A program made the position numbers and the translations under genes. Source: an uncultured Chlamydiae bacterium (GTDB taxonomy: Bacteria; Chlamydiota; Chlamydiia; Chlamydiales; SM23-39). Taken from it: a stretch of 64,000 nt of DNA. The notes beneath the pieces are model-generated. The model was not told the DNA's origin and ran no database searches. It saw nothing but the letters and a program-made list of their open reading frames with translations. Below are positions 1 to 9,144 of the stretch, piece after piece (within the stretch, counting starts at the first letter, position 1; each line of letters opens with the position of its first letter). The DNA lies in contig CAITMJ010000009.1 in assembly GCA_903893545.1 (NCBI GenBank), positions 1 through 64,000 on the forward strand, in the 5' to 3' direction.

Positions 1-1
1 C

Positions 2-1165
2 CCCAACCAAATCGATAAAGCCCTCATCTCCTTCTGGCTCGAAAAGCAGCAAAAATCCCCCCACCTCAAAGGCGATATCATCTTCAACCTCGAGAAATTC
101 TCCCTCGCCCAATTCCGAGGCGATAAACTCCTCATCCAACGTCCCCTCCAAACCGTCATCGCAAAACTCCAAGAGGAGAAGGCTTCGGGGTATTTCGCCG
201 AGGCGATTTCTACTCTTGAAGAGGGTGTGAAAGGGTTTAATGTCCAGCAAATGGCCAATTGGAAAAATTTTGAAGTGTTCTTCATGAATAGCCTGGCTCT
301 TATCGAGCTCCCTGAATGGGCGGCTACTTTTGATCAAGGGGGCAAGCTGTCCTTACAGTTGGGTAGATGGCTCAAAACTGTTAAAGGTATGCCTAAAAAA
401 GCTCTCCCTTACATAGAGATGAGCGTTCCAAGACTTATTGCTCAATATGGGGCAGTTTCTTCTGAGACAGCATTAGGGATGCGCATTTGGGGAGAGGGGA
501 TACAAACTCTTGGTCAACATCAAGAAGCTTTGGAAAAATTCCAAACTGCGTATCGCATCTCTCAAGAGATGTTTGGAGAAAATCACATCGAAACAGCGAA
601 ATCTTCAATCAAGATTGGATGTTGTTTAAACTGCCTTAACCATTATCAAGAAGCGTTAGAAGTGCTAGAACCTGCGTATCAGATTTTGCAAGTAGAATTG
701 GGAGAAAATAATACTGATGTAGCAAGTGTTTTAGATAAGATCGGAGATTCTTTACGAGGTCTTGGACGTCCCAAAGAGGCGTTAGTAAAGCATAAGGCTG
801 CGCATCAGATCTTTCAAGCAGTATTAGGGAAAGATCACAGCACTATATCTGTGACATTAGGCAGCATCTCTCGCGATTTTCGAGCGCTTGGAGATCTTCA
901 ACAGGAGCTGGAATACTTAGAAGCCGCATATCGGATTGACTATGCTGCGCTCGGAGAAAATCACCGTGAAACCGCAAGATCCTTGAAAAACATTGGTACT
1001 TGTTTACATAGTCTTGGACGATATCGAGAAGCAGAAGAAAAACTTACAGCGTCGCATCGGATCTTGCAGATGACGGTAGGAGAGGGCTACTTTCTTCTGC
1101 CGAAAATTTTAAAAGAGATTGATGTTGTAAAGCATTTAGCTTTCCAAACAGCTAAGAATTTTTAA
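2..1165 (+). CDS. TPR (kinesin light chain-like) repeat protein, 5' end outside window
   Basis: The frame is open from the window edge, so the true start lies upstream; the first in-window start-like codon (GTG at 227) is probably internal. About 387 residues are visible. The C-terminal two thirds carry roughly five 42-residue tetratricopeptide repeats of kinesin light chain type, with recurring GENH or GEN at the loop and A-Y-R/Q-I in the second helix (about 480-1070). Such repeats mediate protein binding, and in intracellular bacteria they are common in host-interacting proteins. The first 200 bases use C-ending codons heavily while the repeats are AT-richer, hinting at a composite origin. 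The exact function cannot be told without the N-terminus. Confidence 0.85.
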   Translation, partial: PNQIDKALISFWLEKQQKSPHLKGDIIFNLEKFSLAQFRGDKLLIQRPLQTVIAKLQEEKASGYFAEAISTLEEGVKGFNVQQMANWKNFEVFFMNSLALIELPEWAATFDQGGKLSLQLGRWLKTVKGMPKKALPYIEMSVPRLIAQYGAVSSETALGMRIWGEGIQTLGQHQEALEKFQTAYRISQEMFGENHIETAKSSIKIGCCLNCLNHYQEALEVLEPAYQILQVELGENNTDVASVLDKIGDSLRGLGRPKEALVKHKAAHQIFQAVLGKDHSTISVTLGSISRDFRALGDLQQELEYLEAAYRIDYAALGENHRETARSLKNIGTCLHSLGRYREAEEKLTASHRILQMTVGEGYFLLPKILKEIDVVKHLAFQTAKNF

Positions 1166-1217
1166 AGATTTTCTCAATTGAAAATAGCCAGAGTTATGGG
1201 GGTGGATTTTTTGTTGA

Positions 1218-2534
1218 TTAGTCTGTAGACTCATCAATGTTTTTTTCATCTTCCGAAAAGTCAATACTAACCTCATCCACATCCACAGAACGTGGCGTTA
1301 AAGGTGGCGAATGAAGCTCAAGAGGAGCCTCGCCGTCTTCTAGCTTTGCATAAAGAGCCATGGTACATTGTTTTGCGGCAGTGAGAGCAATCTGTTCATT
1401 TTTGATTACCGTGACAGTATTATCGCTTATTTTAGACCACTGTCCGTTTCGTAAAATATAAGCAACGTAGTGGCCTGCATCTGATTCTTCACCAATATGG
1501 CTAATGAATCCCTGAAGGGACATTAGGATATTGTCATCTGTTGTATAGATGGATGGCATGATTGCATCAGTTTTAACTTTAAATGTTTTTCCTTCTTGGT
1601 CATGAGCAACGCGATCTATATGATAGATATGGAAACCTAAATCTGTGTTCACTTGAGATTCAATAAATGCTTCCGTCGTTAGTAAGTTTTGTTCTTTTTT
1701 TCTATGGTCTAATTGCAACAATGTTAGAGATGCAATAGCGTTTAAAGAGGAGCTGTGGAATAATTCAGAGACATCTTGTTGTTCTTGTGGATTAGGGAAA
1801 AGTGTTTGTAAATTAGCAATCGTCTCTTTTGGAACTTCATGTTTTTCTCGATGGGCTTTGAGGACTAATCTAAATGGATCATTTTTATTAAGTTTCTTTT
1901 CGCATAGTTCAGACATTGATTTGTTATTTGAAATAAGTTGAATTAATGAATTGATGTAACAGGTATTTCCATAGTTTTCAATCCCCTCTACTTCTGATGT
2001 GCTGGAGGTCGGTGAAACTGGTTTTTTTGCCTTAGGAGTTGTTGGCTTTGTAGTGATTGGTTTATTACTTGCGATCGCAGTGTATGCATCTTTGAAGTCT
2101 TTTGAGACTTGGTGCTCTGTAACTGTAGTGTCGATCTGAAGCAGATCCTGCTCGGCAACAGAGAGTCTTGTTATATTGCCTTTCTCTGCATCTGGAACGA
2201 AAATGCGCTTTGCTAGCGTCGTTACTTTTTCCAGTTCTTTTAACTGAGTTTCCAATCCCTTCCATGCGGCAGAGGTAGCTTTACATGCTTTTCCTGAGAC
2301 AAGGACGCTGATTTTGTATTTTCGGCCATTATAGGAGGTTAAAATAGAGGAGCCAGCGAGATCACCTTCAGGGAAGCTTTTGAGGGGGCTTAGGGCTGGG
2401 GGAGTGTCGGACGGCCTGAGGGTACTAACAAGTCCCTCAACCTTAGCGGTTGTGCTGTTTTGAGCATTGGCAGAAGGGAGTCTGCCGGTCCCAGCGGGGC
2501 CTTTAGGCGTTATTGTTATATTATTAAGGTTCAT
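1218..2534 (-). CDS. Ubiquitin-specific protease (peptidase C19) effector candidate
   Basis: 438 residues. The Cys box of ubiquitin-specific proteases is clear at residues 189-197 (GNTCYINSL, nucleophile C192). A QQDVSELF segment at 252-259 corresponds to the QQDA-E-F motif of the family, and the His box GHYVAYI at 354-360 (H355) is followed by a candidate third catalytic residue in ISDN (370-372). The enzyme should cleave ubiquitin or a ubiquitin-like modifier, which bacteria lack, so a host target after secretion is inferred. Residues about 64-155 resemble the N-terminal part of the minus-strand protein at 17563-19881, and a Pro/Thr/Lys-rich linker (about 158-180) joins that module to the protease. 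An U-box operon lies just beyond the adjacent Nudix gene. No Sec signal peptide is seen. Confidence 0.88.
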   Translation of the reverse strand: MNLNNITITPKGPAGTGRLPSANAQNSTTAKVEGLVSTLRPSDTPPALSPLKSFPEGDLAGSSILTSYNGRKYKISVLVSGKACKATSAAWKGLETQLKELEKVTTLAKRIFVPDAEKGNITRLSVAEQDLLQIDTTVTEHQVSKDFKDAYTAIASNKPITTKPTTPKAKKPVSPTSSTSEVEGIENYGNTCYINSLIQLISNNKSMSELCEKKLNKNDPFRLVLKAHREKHEVPKETIANLQTLFPNPQEQQDVSELFHSSSLNAIASLTLLQLDHRKKEQNLLTTEAFIESQVNTDLGFHIYHIDRVAHDQEGKTFKVKTDAIMPSIYTTDDNILMSLQGFISHIGEESDAGHYVAYILRNGQWSKISDNTVTVIKNEQIALTAAKQCTMALYAKLEDGEAPLELHSPPLTPRSVDVDEVSIDFSEDEKNIDESTD

Positions 2535-2715
2535 TTAAAATCTCTTTGTTTCTTGTTAACAATTATATAATAAAAAACATTTTAATTAAATAATTATTTT
2601 ACATTTGTAACTTGTTGATTTTCAGTCTGTTACTGAAGGCTCATTGGAGCTGTTTTTGATAAAAACGTAAGTTACTGATTATGATAATGTTACGATTGTC
2701 AGATTAAAAGAAAGG

Positions 2716-3150
2716 CTAGAGAATGCTTAAAACTACCCTTGAAAGAGGGAGGTGACTTAATTGGGACTTTTCGAGCCAGGCGCATCCGGCGACGTCTTCT
2801 CCGTTAATAGTGTCTTGAAACTGCGAGGCATCGAATTTAAGGGCTTTGTAGATTAAGCAGGTATGATGGAGGGAAATAACCCCTTCAGAGCTTTCGTACT
2901 CTACCGTGAAAGCTTGGTTGCTATAAGGGGCTATATCGATGAGCTGTATTCCGGTTTCTTCTTTGACTTCTCTTTCGAGGGTTTGAAAAATCGTTTCTCC
3001 ATAGGAAGGTCTTCCCCCTGGGAGGTCCCAGGAGCCTTGGTAGGGGCCTCTAGATTTCCTCACGAGGAGTATACTTTTCCCCTTCTCGATGATTGCGTAA
3101 ATGCCGAGATGGAATTTCTTGGAAGTAGTGTTGACTGGTGGCGTTTGCAT
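2716..3150 (-). CDS. Nudix hydrolase
   Basis: 144 residues. The full Nudix box G-x5-E-x7-R-E-V-x-E-E-x-G-I is present around residues 46-68, with GRPSYGE followed by REVKEETGI, so it should hydrolyse a nucleoside diphosphate linked to another group with a divalent metal. The substrate cannot be inferred. The length is that of a stand-alone Nudix domain. It lies between two ubiquitin-related genes but has no visible link to them; about 180 AT-rich bases separate it from the protease gene downstream. The opposite-strand frame over this stretch is a shadow. Confidence 0.9.
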   Translation of the reverse strand: MQTPPVNTTSKKFHLGIYAIIEKGKSILLVRKSRGPYQGSWDLPGGRPSYGETIFQTLEREVKEETGIQLIDIAPYSNQAFTVEYESSEGVISLHHTCLIYKALKFDASQFQDTINGEDVAGCAWLEKSQLSHLPLSRVVLSIL

Positions 3151-3294
3151 AGTCTTTCTTTGATTTAGGGGGTGATTTTATGTCTTCCTTAGGTTTATGG
3201 AAATAGTTTTTTCTAAATTAATGGAAAGAAACATAACTTTTAGCGTGATGTTTTATATGGGTAGTTTTTTAAGTGTATATTATTTTATTTTAAG

Positions 3295-3324
3295 TTGACG
3301 AAATCTTTTTATTTTGTTTAAAAT
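3295..3324 (+). promoter_or_regulatory. Predicted sigma70-type promoter of the U-box operon
   Basis: TTGACG at 3295-3300 and TAAAAT at 3319-3324 are separated by 18 bases. Transcription would start near 3331, which places the TTG at 3314 upstream of the transcript and supports the ATG at 3356 as the start of the first gene. The surrounding 150 bases are AT-rich and non-coding. Confidence 0.55.
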
Positions 3325-3355
3325 ATTCAGCAAATTTAGAACGAGGTATCGTAGA

Positions 3356-4435
3356 ATGGCATCCATTACAAGACTTTCTGTACTAGTTTTTGAATTAAGC
3401 AACGCAATCAATTCTTTTATCAAAACCATCAACGCCCCTGAACCCAGTAAAATGCTTTACCAGGCTTCTGCAGTAAATCGTCTAGCTATCTTAGGTTTTT
3501 CCGCTGCGGAGACTTTTATGAGCCTCTCTGGCAGCAAGAGCGAAGCTCTTTCAAGACTCAAGGGGTTCGAATTAATTCCTAAAATGCTCAATTTGCCAAT
3601 CCAGCTAACGTTGGAGCTGAATGACTCTAGAGGGGAGATAACGGCCCGCACTGTGGTTCGAATTCTCGAACAGGGCGTTGTTGCTCCGCTTGCGGGTATT
3701 GTCGGAACTGCTGCTGAGCAGATTAGTTACTACGAGCAACACTTTCTTGAAATGACCCCTGAGGAATTAAAGAATGCAAAGAGGCCTATTTTCGAATTCG
3801 ATCAAAATCTTGGTGGTCCGGTAATCATAGGGTATGCTCCGGTAGATGCAGAAGAGTGTCAAAAGCGTCTGAATGTAGCGGATCGCGTTGCCCAAACAAG
3901 TCTTCACATTCGCGTTTTAGGTGAGGTGGGGTTCAGTGAAAGTGTGACTTTTGATGCACTGATTCCTTTTTATCAATATCTAGCTCAATTCTTGAGTGCC
4001 CCGGCTATAGCGCCACGACAGCCTGTACAACAACGGGCTATAGTACCAGCGCAGCAACAGAGGGCTCCAAATATTTTAAATTTGAATTTTCTCGCTTTTG
4101 ATGAAATTCCTATTCCTCTTTATGAAGATGTTGTTTTTCGTCGCTTTATTTGCCCGATCAGCAATTGTCCAATTCGAAATCCAGTCTACGATCCAAATGG
4201 TCGAACATTGTACGAAAGAGGGGCGATTCAGCAGTGGATTGCAGTAAGGCCGATATCCCCTGTAACGAGGCTGCCCCTTACCGTTGCACAGCTTGTGGAA
4301 GCTCCTGCAGTTAGAGCTCTTATCGATGACCGCCTTCAGTTCCATCAAGATCGAATGGTTCAAGTTCTGCAGCAAGGCTTAGAATTGCCGGTTATAGAGA
4401 TCGTCCATCGGCCGGTTTTAGATCGACACCAGTAG
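3356..4435 (+). CDS. U-box domain protein, putative E3 ubiquitin ligase effector
   Basis: 359 residues from the ATG at 3356, chosen because GAGG lies about nine bases before it and the upstream TTG at 3314 falls inside the predicted promoter. The C-terminal 100 residues contain a good U-box: RFICPIS, then NPVYDPNGRTLYERGAIQQWI, then SPVTRLPLT and a terminal helix VRALIDDRL. This is the order of conserved positions found in CHIP-type U-boxes, which recruit E2 enzymes without zinc. The N-terminal 200 residues are helical and unrecognised, and a Gln/Pro/Ala-rich linker (about residues 215-245) precedes the U-box. It heads a tightly spaced operon with two related but more divergent paralogues. 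Activity on host ubiquitin is inferred. Confidence 0.85.
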   Translation: MASITRLSVLVFELSNAINSFIKTINAPEPSKMLYQASAVNRLAILGFSAAETFMSLSGSKSEALSRLKGFELIPKMLNLPIQLTLELNDSRGEITARTVVRILEQGVVAPLAGIVGTAAEQISYYEQHFLEMTPEELKNAKRPIFEFDQNLGGPVIIGYAPVDAEECQKRLNVADRVAQTSLHIRVLGEVGFSESVTFDALIPFYQYLAQFLSAPAIAPRQPVQQRAIVPAQQQRAPNILNLNFLAFDEIPIPLYEDVVFRRFICPISNCPIRNPVYDPNGRTLYERGAIQQWIAVRPISPVTRLPLTVAQLVEAPAVRALIDDRLQFHQDRMVQVLQQGLELPVIEIVHRPVLDRHQ

Positions 4436-4445
4436 GAGGTCCGCT

Positions 4446-5795
4446 ATGGCATTTACTACGGTTTTAAAAGTATTGGAATGTGGGTACCGAGGATATCAAG
4501 TCTATAATGCAGGAATGCAGATTTACGAAGATGTTCAAAACGAAGAGCTCGATGGCGTTCAAAGAGTAGGGCGAGTCGCTTTAAATACTCTTTTTATCGG
4601 CGCTGAAGTAGGCGCTGGAGTTTCCTTATATAGAAATAGCGCCCCTGAGATTCAATTTGGGTGGACTGTCGCTGCAGGAGCTGCAGATGTGGCTCGCAAT
4701 GCCAATCGTCTTTATTGGAAAGGGAAGCTAAACCATGGAGACTATCTCGATCTTTTGGGGGTTATTGCATTTCGAGTAAGTATCGTTGCAAACAATGCTT
4801 TGATCCTCAGTCGTCCTGTATTTGGTTTCAATCAGAATAGTCTTCAAACCATCGAAAGTATTTCTGCGGCAGCAGCAACGATCATTCAAGGGCGTCGTGG
4901 CCTCTCTAGGGTATGCTCTAAAGCTTGGAATGGAATCCAAAGCATACTGGAATATTGCAAAGGAACGAACGCTCATGCCGAGATTGAGCTAGCGGTGTCA
5001 ATCAATGAACAGTTTGAACCTACTCTTGTCACCGATTTTGATTTTGCAAAGCTCATTAGAGAAGTAACGCAAGCCCATTCAATTGATGAGTTTCTAACGG
5101 TTCCTGAGATTTTTCGCCAGGATCCTATTTTGGGGCAATATCGATGTGCTCTTTCGTTACAACCAATTCGCTTTCTTCTATTGGTTCGAGGGTCTAATGG
5201 ACAGACGACTTATTATGAAAAAAACGCGATTTTAGAGTTCCTGCCTGCTGGTTTTGAGCAACTCCCCAGTGGTTGGCCGACAAATGTCCCATTTTGTCGA
5301 GAAAATTTAAAAGAATCTCCTCTTCATCAGGAACAGATCGATCTATGCCTTAACAACTTATTGCAGCAGTACAAACGCTTGCCATTGGACGATTTAACGA
5401 CAGAGACCTTTGTACAATTGGCGGAAACCATTGGAATTTCAAATACTGCCATTTCAGAAAAGAAGCTAGCTTCAGCCATCAAAAAAAGTTTTTCTCCAGA
5501 GCAAGCCGGGAAAATTGGAGCTTTATCTATTTTCACAACGAAACATGCGTTTGTTCCAAATAGTCCCAAGCAGGAGACTTTAGTGGTTCGGTTACAAACT
5601 CGATCTTATACGGAAAAAACGAATCTGGTCCTTCAAAATCCAAAAGGCCTTTTAAGAGCCCTTTTAGGATCTACCCGTAGAAGCGATAAAGTAGCATTTG
5701 ATGAATTGATCAACACTCCTGTGCAATTGAATATCTTGATGGCTAGGGATCTTCGATATCATAGTGTTGCTACTGAAATTAAGGAGCATAGATAA
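4446..5795 (+). CDS. U-box-like protein, divergent paralogue 1
   Basis: 449 residues, with a strong AGGAGG ribosome site ten bases after the preceding gene. The N-terminal 170 residues are helical with small-residue-rich stretches that could associate with membranes. Residues about 220-300 resemble a degenerate U-box: IFRQDPILGQYRCALSLQPIRF, then TTYYEKNAILEFL, and ESPLHQEQIDLCL. The typical SPVTR segment is expanded and replaced, so E2 binding is uncertain. A further C-terminal domain of about 150 residues is unrecognised. It is clearly homologous along its whole length to the product of 6187-7527, indicating duplication within the operon. Confidence 0.75.
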   Translation: MAFTTVLKVLECGYRGYQVYNAGMQIYEDVQNEELDGVQRVGRVALNTLFIGAEVGAGVSLYRNSAPEIQFGWTVAAGAADVARNANRLYWKGKLNHGDYLDLLGVIAFRVSIVANNALILSRPVFGFNQNSLQTIESISAAAATIIQGRRGLSRVCSKAWNGIQSILEYCKGTNAHAEIELAVSINEQFEPTLVTDFDFAKLIREVTQAHSIDEFLTVPEIFRQDPILGQYRCALSLQPIRFLLLVRGSNGQTTYYEKNAILEFLPAGFEQLPSGWPTNVPFCRENLKESPLHQEQIDLCLNNLLQQYKRLPLDDLTTETFVQLAETIGISNTAISEKKLASAIKKSFSPEQAGKIGALSIFTTKHAFVPNSPKQETLVVRLQTRSYTEKTNLVLQNPKGLLRALLGSTRRSDKVAFDELINTPVQLNILMARDLRYHSVATEIKEHR

Positions 5796-5798
5796 AAT

Positions 5799-6197
5799 AT
5801 GGTTATTGGAACTTTAGTTTATACAGCAGCTTTACACGTCGTTCCGAAGGGACTGAGCTATTTATGTACACGGATTGAAAATCCAATTTCTCGGTTAGAT
5901 CGATTAAGAGACTTGATGGGGAGGGTGCAAGAAGCTGTTCGCAATGCAATCGGACCTAAAGCGTGGTTTATTGCTACTGATGTAGTTGCTGATAATGCGT
6001 GGATCTCTTTTTTCTTTATTTCTTATCTCACAAAATGGAACTGGCAAAGAGCGTTGCTCGCTAACCCTCTCGATGTTGCTTTTGCCTTTTTTGCTTTCTC
6101 GGGGGGCTCTATGCTCATCCGCTATGCAATCGGCCAAGTATATCCTCCACTCAGGCCGTATATAGCAACGCGATTAGGAGAGGTGTATGGCGTTTGA
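5799..6197 (+). CDS. Small hydrophobic protein of unknown function
   Basis: 132 residues, starting three bases after the preceding stop and overlapping the next gene by 11 bases, so it is translationally linked to the U-box-like paralogues. The C-terminal half has two hydrophobic stretches (around WISFFFISYL and DVAFAFFAFSGGSMLIRYAIG) that could be membrane segments. No family is recognised. Its position between two duplicated genes suggests it travelled with them. An inner or inclusion membrane role is only a guess. Confidence 0.6.
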   Translation: MVIGTLVYTAALHVVPKGLSYLCTRIENPISRLDRLRDLMGRVQEAVRNAIGPKAWFIATDVVADNAWISFFFISYLTKWNWQRALLANPLDVAFAFFAFSGGSMLIRYAIGQVYPPLRPYIATRLGEVYGV

Positions 6198-7527
6198 TGC
6201 AGTAATCAAAGGGCTCGAATATACGGGCCGAGCGATTCAAGTAGCTGACGCAATCATCGAGATCAAGGAAAATGTAGAAGATCCGAAGCTTAGCGTCGTT
6301 CAGAAAACAGGACAAATTGCCTTCAATTCTATTTTTATTGCGACTGAGATAGGGGCTGGGGGTATTGCTCTATTAGGAGATAAAACTTCTCACGCTCATT
6401 TTCACTGGACCGTAGCAGCAGGAACTGCAGATATAGCTCGCAATGTGCATCGCCTTTGTTGGAAAGGCGAGTTAAATCATGGAGATTACCTCGATCTTCT
6501 TGGGGTACTTGCGCTTCGAGTTAGTCAAATTACAAATAGCGCCCTTGTTCTCAATCGTCCTTTATTTGGTTTTGACCCCAAGGCTCTCCAAGGAATCGAA
6601 AATATTGCAGCAGCAGCAGCTACGCTCATTCAAGGGCGCCATTCAATCTCTAGCGGGTGCATGAATGCTTGGAACGCAATTCAAAGTGTGTTGCAGTATC
6701 TTAGAGGAGCGGGGATTTCTTCTGAGACAGAAATAGCGGTATCGGTCAATGAGCAGTTTGTGCCTGCTCTTGCAATGGATCCTATTTTCTCACGGCGCAT
6801 TCGAGGGATAACGCAGGCCAATTCAATCGATGAATTTATTATGATCCCTGAAATTTTTCGGCATGATCCTGTTTTAAAGCAATGTAGATGCTCCCTCTCA
6901 TTGCAACCAATTCGCTTTCCTGTATCGATCCAGGATTTTGATGGAGAGGTCATTGCGCATTATGAAAAAAGCACCATCCTAGGCTACCTCACAGTAGGAT
7001 TAGAACACCGACCGAATGGTTGGCCGGAAAATATCCCATTGTGTCGAGAAAGTTTGAAAGAATGTCCTGTCCAGCAGGAACGGATCAACCGCCATCTCGA
7101 GAACTTACTGCTGCAATTTAAAAGCTTGGAATTAGATGATTTATCGACACAGACTTTTGCACAACTGGCAGACGCCATCGGAATTTCAAATGCCGCAATC
7201 TCAGGAAAACAATTGGGTTTAGCCATTCAAAGAAGTTTTGATCCAGAGCAGAAAAAGAAAATTGGGGCCTTATCTGTACTTGAAGCGCGACATGCGTTTG
7301 TTCCGAATAGTCCAGAACAGGAAGTTTGGACCATTAAGCTACAAACTCGATCTTATACCCAAAAAGTAGATCTGTCGGTTCGCAATCCAGAGAGTTTCTT
7401 GAGGGCTATTTTGGGCTCTTCTAGACCGAGCGATAAGGCAGCGCTCGATGAATTTATCAATACCCCTGTGCAATTAAAAATCCTTATAGCCAGGGATCTT
7501 CGATATCACTCTATTACAATAGAATAA
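6187..7527 (+). CDS. U-box-like protein, divergent paralogue 2
   Basis: 446 residues and a full-length paralogue of the 4446-5795 product, sharing LNHGDYLDLLGV, AAATLIQGR, the degenerate U-box region (CSLSLQPIRFP with YEKSTIL) and the C-terminal LQTRSYT and TPVQLKILIARDLRYHS segments. Its start lies in AGGAGAGGTGT-ATG inside the previous gene. The U-box-like segment retains CRCSLSLQPI and a proline-rich CPVQQERI but lacks a clear T-R-x-P-L-T motif. Unlike the leading gene, paralogues 1 and 2 have about 150 extra residues after this segment. Ligase activity cannot be assumed. Confidence 0.75.
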   Translation: MAFDAVIKGLEYTGRAIQVADAIIEIKENVEDPKLSVVQKTGQIAFNSIFIATEIGAGGIALLGDKTSHAHFHWTVAAGTADIARNVHRLCWKGELNHGDYLDLLGVLALRVSQITNSALVLNRPLFGFDPKALQGIENIAAAAATLIQGRHSISSGCMNAWNAIQSVLQYLRGAGISSETEIAVSVNEQFVPALAMDPIFSRRIRGITQANSIDEFIMIPEIFRHDPVLKQCRCSLSLQPIRFPVSIQDFDGEVIAHYEKSTILGYLTVGLEHRPNGWPENIPLCRESLKECPVQQERINRHLENLLLQFKSLELDDLSTQTFAQLADAIGISNAAISGKQLGLAIQRSFDPEQKKKIGALSVLEARHAFVPNSPEQEVWTIKLQTRSYTQKVDLSVRNPESFLRAILGSSRPSDKAALDEFINTPVQLKILIARDLRYHSITIE

Positions 7528-7542
7528 AATAGGAGTTAAATT

Positions 7543-8415
7543 ATGGCAAATCCTTGTTTACCAGAATTTAGAGAGAGTTCTTCTGCCTCATTGATTCCGA
7601 TCTATAACAAAACAGATCCTTTATCAGAGATGTCTTCAATTGTTTCTGTAGCCGATCAACGTGTTCTGTTATCCCGGATCGATGACGCGACAAAATCCAT
7701 CTGTAAACTAGAGGAACGCTCTTTGGAATTACGCAAGAGCGGAGATTCTAATGGAGCTATGGCTGCTTGGGAGCAATCTCTAGCATTGGATCGACAAGTA
7801 AGAGAACTCAATGGTAAAAGCTCTTCTTTTACTCGTTATGATCTTATATCTATGAGAAGAATCTTTGAACCTCCAATTAATGAGTATCACATAGATAAAG
7901 ATGGAACTCATTATTACGCGCCTGATTACAGCGAAATCTTGAGATTTCTGGAATCATATCGAGTTCCAGGCGGGTATGTTGGATACGGAATGAACCCACG
8001 AAACAAGGCCGTGGATCCTGCAACCGGAAAACTCCGGCTTTGTGATTTCATTTATATGACTAAAGGTGAAGATCAAATCTCCTTTGAGAAGGAAGAATTT
8101 AATCCTCTTGGGGATCTAAGTGATGCGTTGTCTCAATTTCTTGCTAAAGTCAAGCTTGATAAGATTTTTTGGAAATCGGGTTATTCAAAAATTAAAGAAC
8201 GGATCGAGGCACAAGCAAAGATAGCTAAGTATAAATTTCTGCCATTCCTAAAGGCGAATATCGCTCGATGGAGATATGATGGATATCTTTTGTGTTTAAC
8301 CCCAAAAGATTTTGAGAATCTTGGGGGAACTTTGGAATTTAGTTCCGATCAATTATATAAGACCCATGCAGTTACGTTATTTTACAAAGAAGCTCCTGAA
8401 AAAGTGGGGTTGTGA
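7543..8415 (+). CDS. Unknown protein, first copy of duplicated gene A
   Basis: 290 residues, 15 bases after the paralogue 2 gene with an AGGAG ribosome site. No family is recognised. The central part (KLEERSLELRKSGDSNGAMAAWEQSLALD) looks like a single TPR-like helical hairpin, followed by a conserved globular region with YHIDKDGTHYYAPDYSEIL and GGYVGYGMNPRNKA. It is closely related to the product of 9145-10110 but lacks that copy's N-terminal hydrophobic segments and has a different insertion after FEKE. Its stop overlaps the next start (TGATG). It is probably an effector by context only. Confidence 0.65.
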   Translation: MANPCLPEFRESSSASLIPIYNKTDPLSEMSSIVSVADQRVLLSRIDDATKSICKLEERSLELRKSGDSNGAMAAWEQSLALDRQVRELNGKSSSFTRYDLISMRRIFEPPINEYHIDKDGTHYYAPDYSEILRFLESYRVPGGYVGYGMNPRNKAVDPATGKLRLCDFIYMTKGEDQISFEKEEFNPLGDLSDALSQFLAKVKLDKIFWKSGYSKIKERIEAQAKIAKYKFLPFLKANIARWRYDGYLLCLTPKDFENLGGTLEFSSDQLYKTHAVTLFYKEAPEKVGL

Positions 8416-9137
8416 TGATTTATTCTTCGATAAATTTAGCTGTTAACAATATTTTGGTAAATCGAGAGAAAGACGAATCTTTTTTCTCGATTGTTTCAGG
8501 AAATACGGTACAGAAAATTCAAGAAGTTGTAGCAGATTTTCCCTACAAGCAGTTTCCCATCTCGACCTTACGATCTATCTTACCAACAATGCATTCTCGA
8601 GTTGTTTGTCTTAGCGACGGTAGTCGTAAGCTTTATTTACATGCTCGCCTTTTAGGAGGCGGCCTTCCGGAAGAAGATCTACAGCGTGCGGCGCAGTTGG
8701 GTATTTATAATCCAGATATTACTGATAAACAAGTGGCTGCAAATGTACTGAGTGTGATAGGCGATTCGACCTATTCATCAATCTTTGTAGATACTAGAGA
8801 GTATCAATTTATGGGTGGCAGAGAGAATTTGCATTTATCGCGAATGATCTCTTTAACACCCGGAGCATGGAAATTTTTTGTGAATGTAATGAAAGTGCTT
8901 ATTAACAAAAGAGATTATCATATACCCAACGGTAACGGAGTTGTGAGTGCGGTTCTAGGATCTAATGATCCAGACGATCTTGCATCGTTGGAGGCGAGTT
9001 TTCGATCTAATCAAAATATATGTTTGTTTTTCTCACTTGTAAATAGAGGATTGTTTGATATTGGATTTGAAAACAGCCCCTTTACTGAGTCTACAGTTGC
9101 TGTCAGGGAAAAAATTAGTAAATGCACAATTCTTTAA
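8415..9137 (+). CDS. Unknown protein, first and shortened copy of duplicated gene B
   Basis: 240 residues from the ATG at 8415, overlapping the stop of the preceding gene; GTG at 8412 is an alternative. The product matches the first 230 residues of the 10110-11612 protein almost exactly, then diverges and ends at KISKCTIL, so it lacks the roughly 260-residue C-terminal domain. The truncation coincides with the start of the second duplicated unit, suggesting it arose from the duplication event. No known domain is recognised. Whether the short form is functional is open. Confidence 0.65.
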   Translation: MIYSSINLAVNNILVNREKDESFFSIVSGNTVQKIQEVVADFPYKQFPISTLRSILPTMHSRVVCLSDGSRKLYLHARLLGGGLPEEDLQRAAQLGIYNPDITDKQVAANVLSVIGDSTYSSIFVDTREYQFMGGRENLHLSRMISLTPGAWKFFVNVMKVLINKRDYHIPNGNGVVSAVLGSNDPDDLASLEASFRSNQNICLFFSLVNRGLFDIGFENSPFTESTVAVREKISKCTIL

Positions 9138-9144
9138 GAGGCCT

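Noticed and set aside
3314..3355. TTG start for the U-box gene at 3314
   Set aside because: It falls between the -35 and -10 boxes of the predicted promoter, while the ATG at 3356 has a ribosome site.
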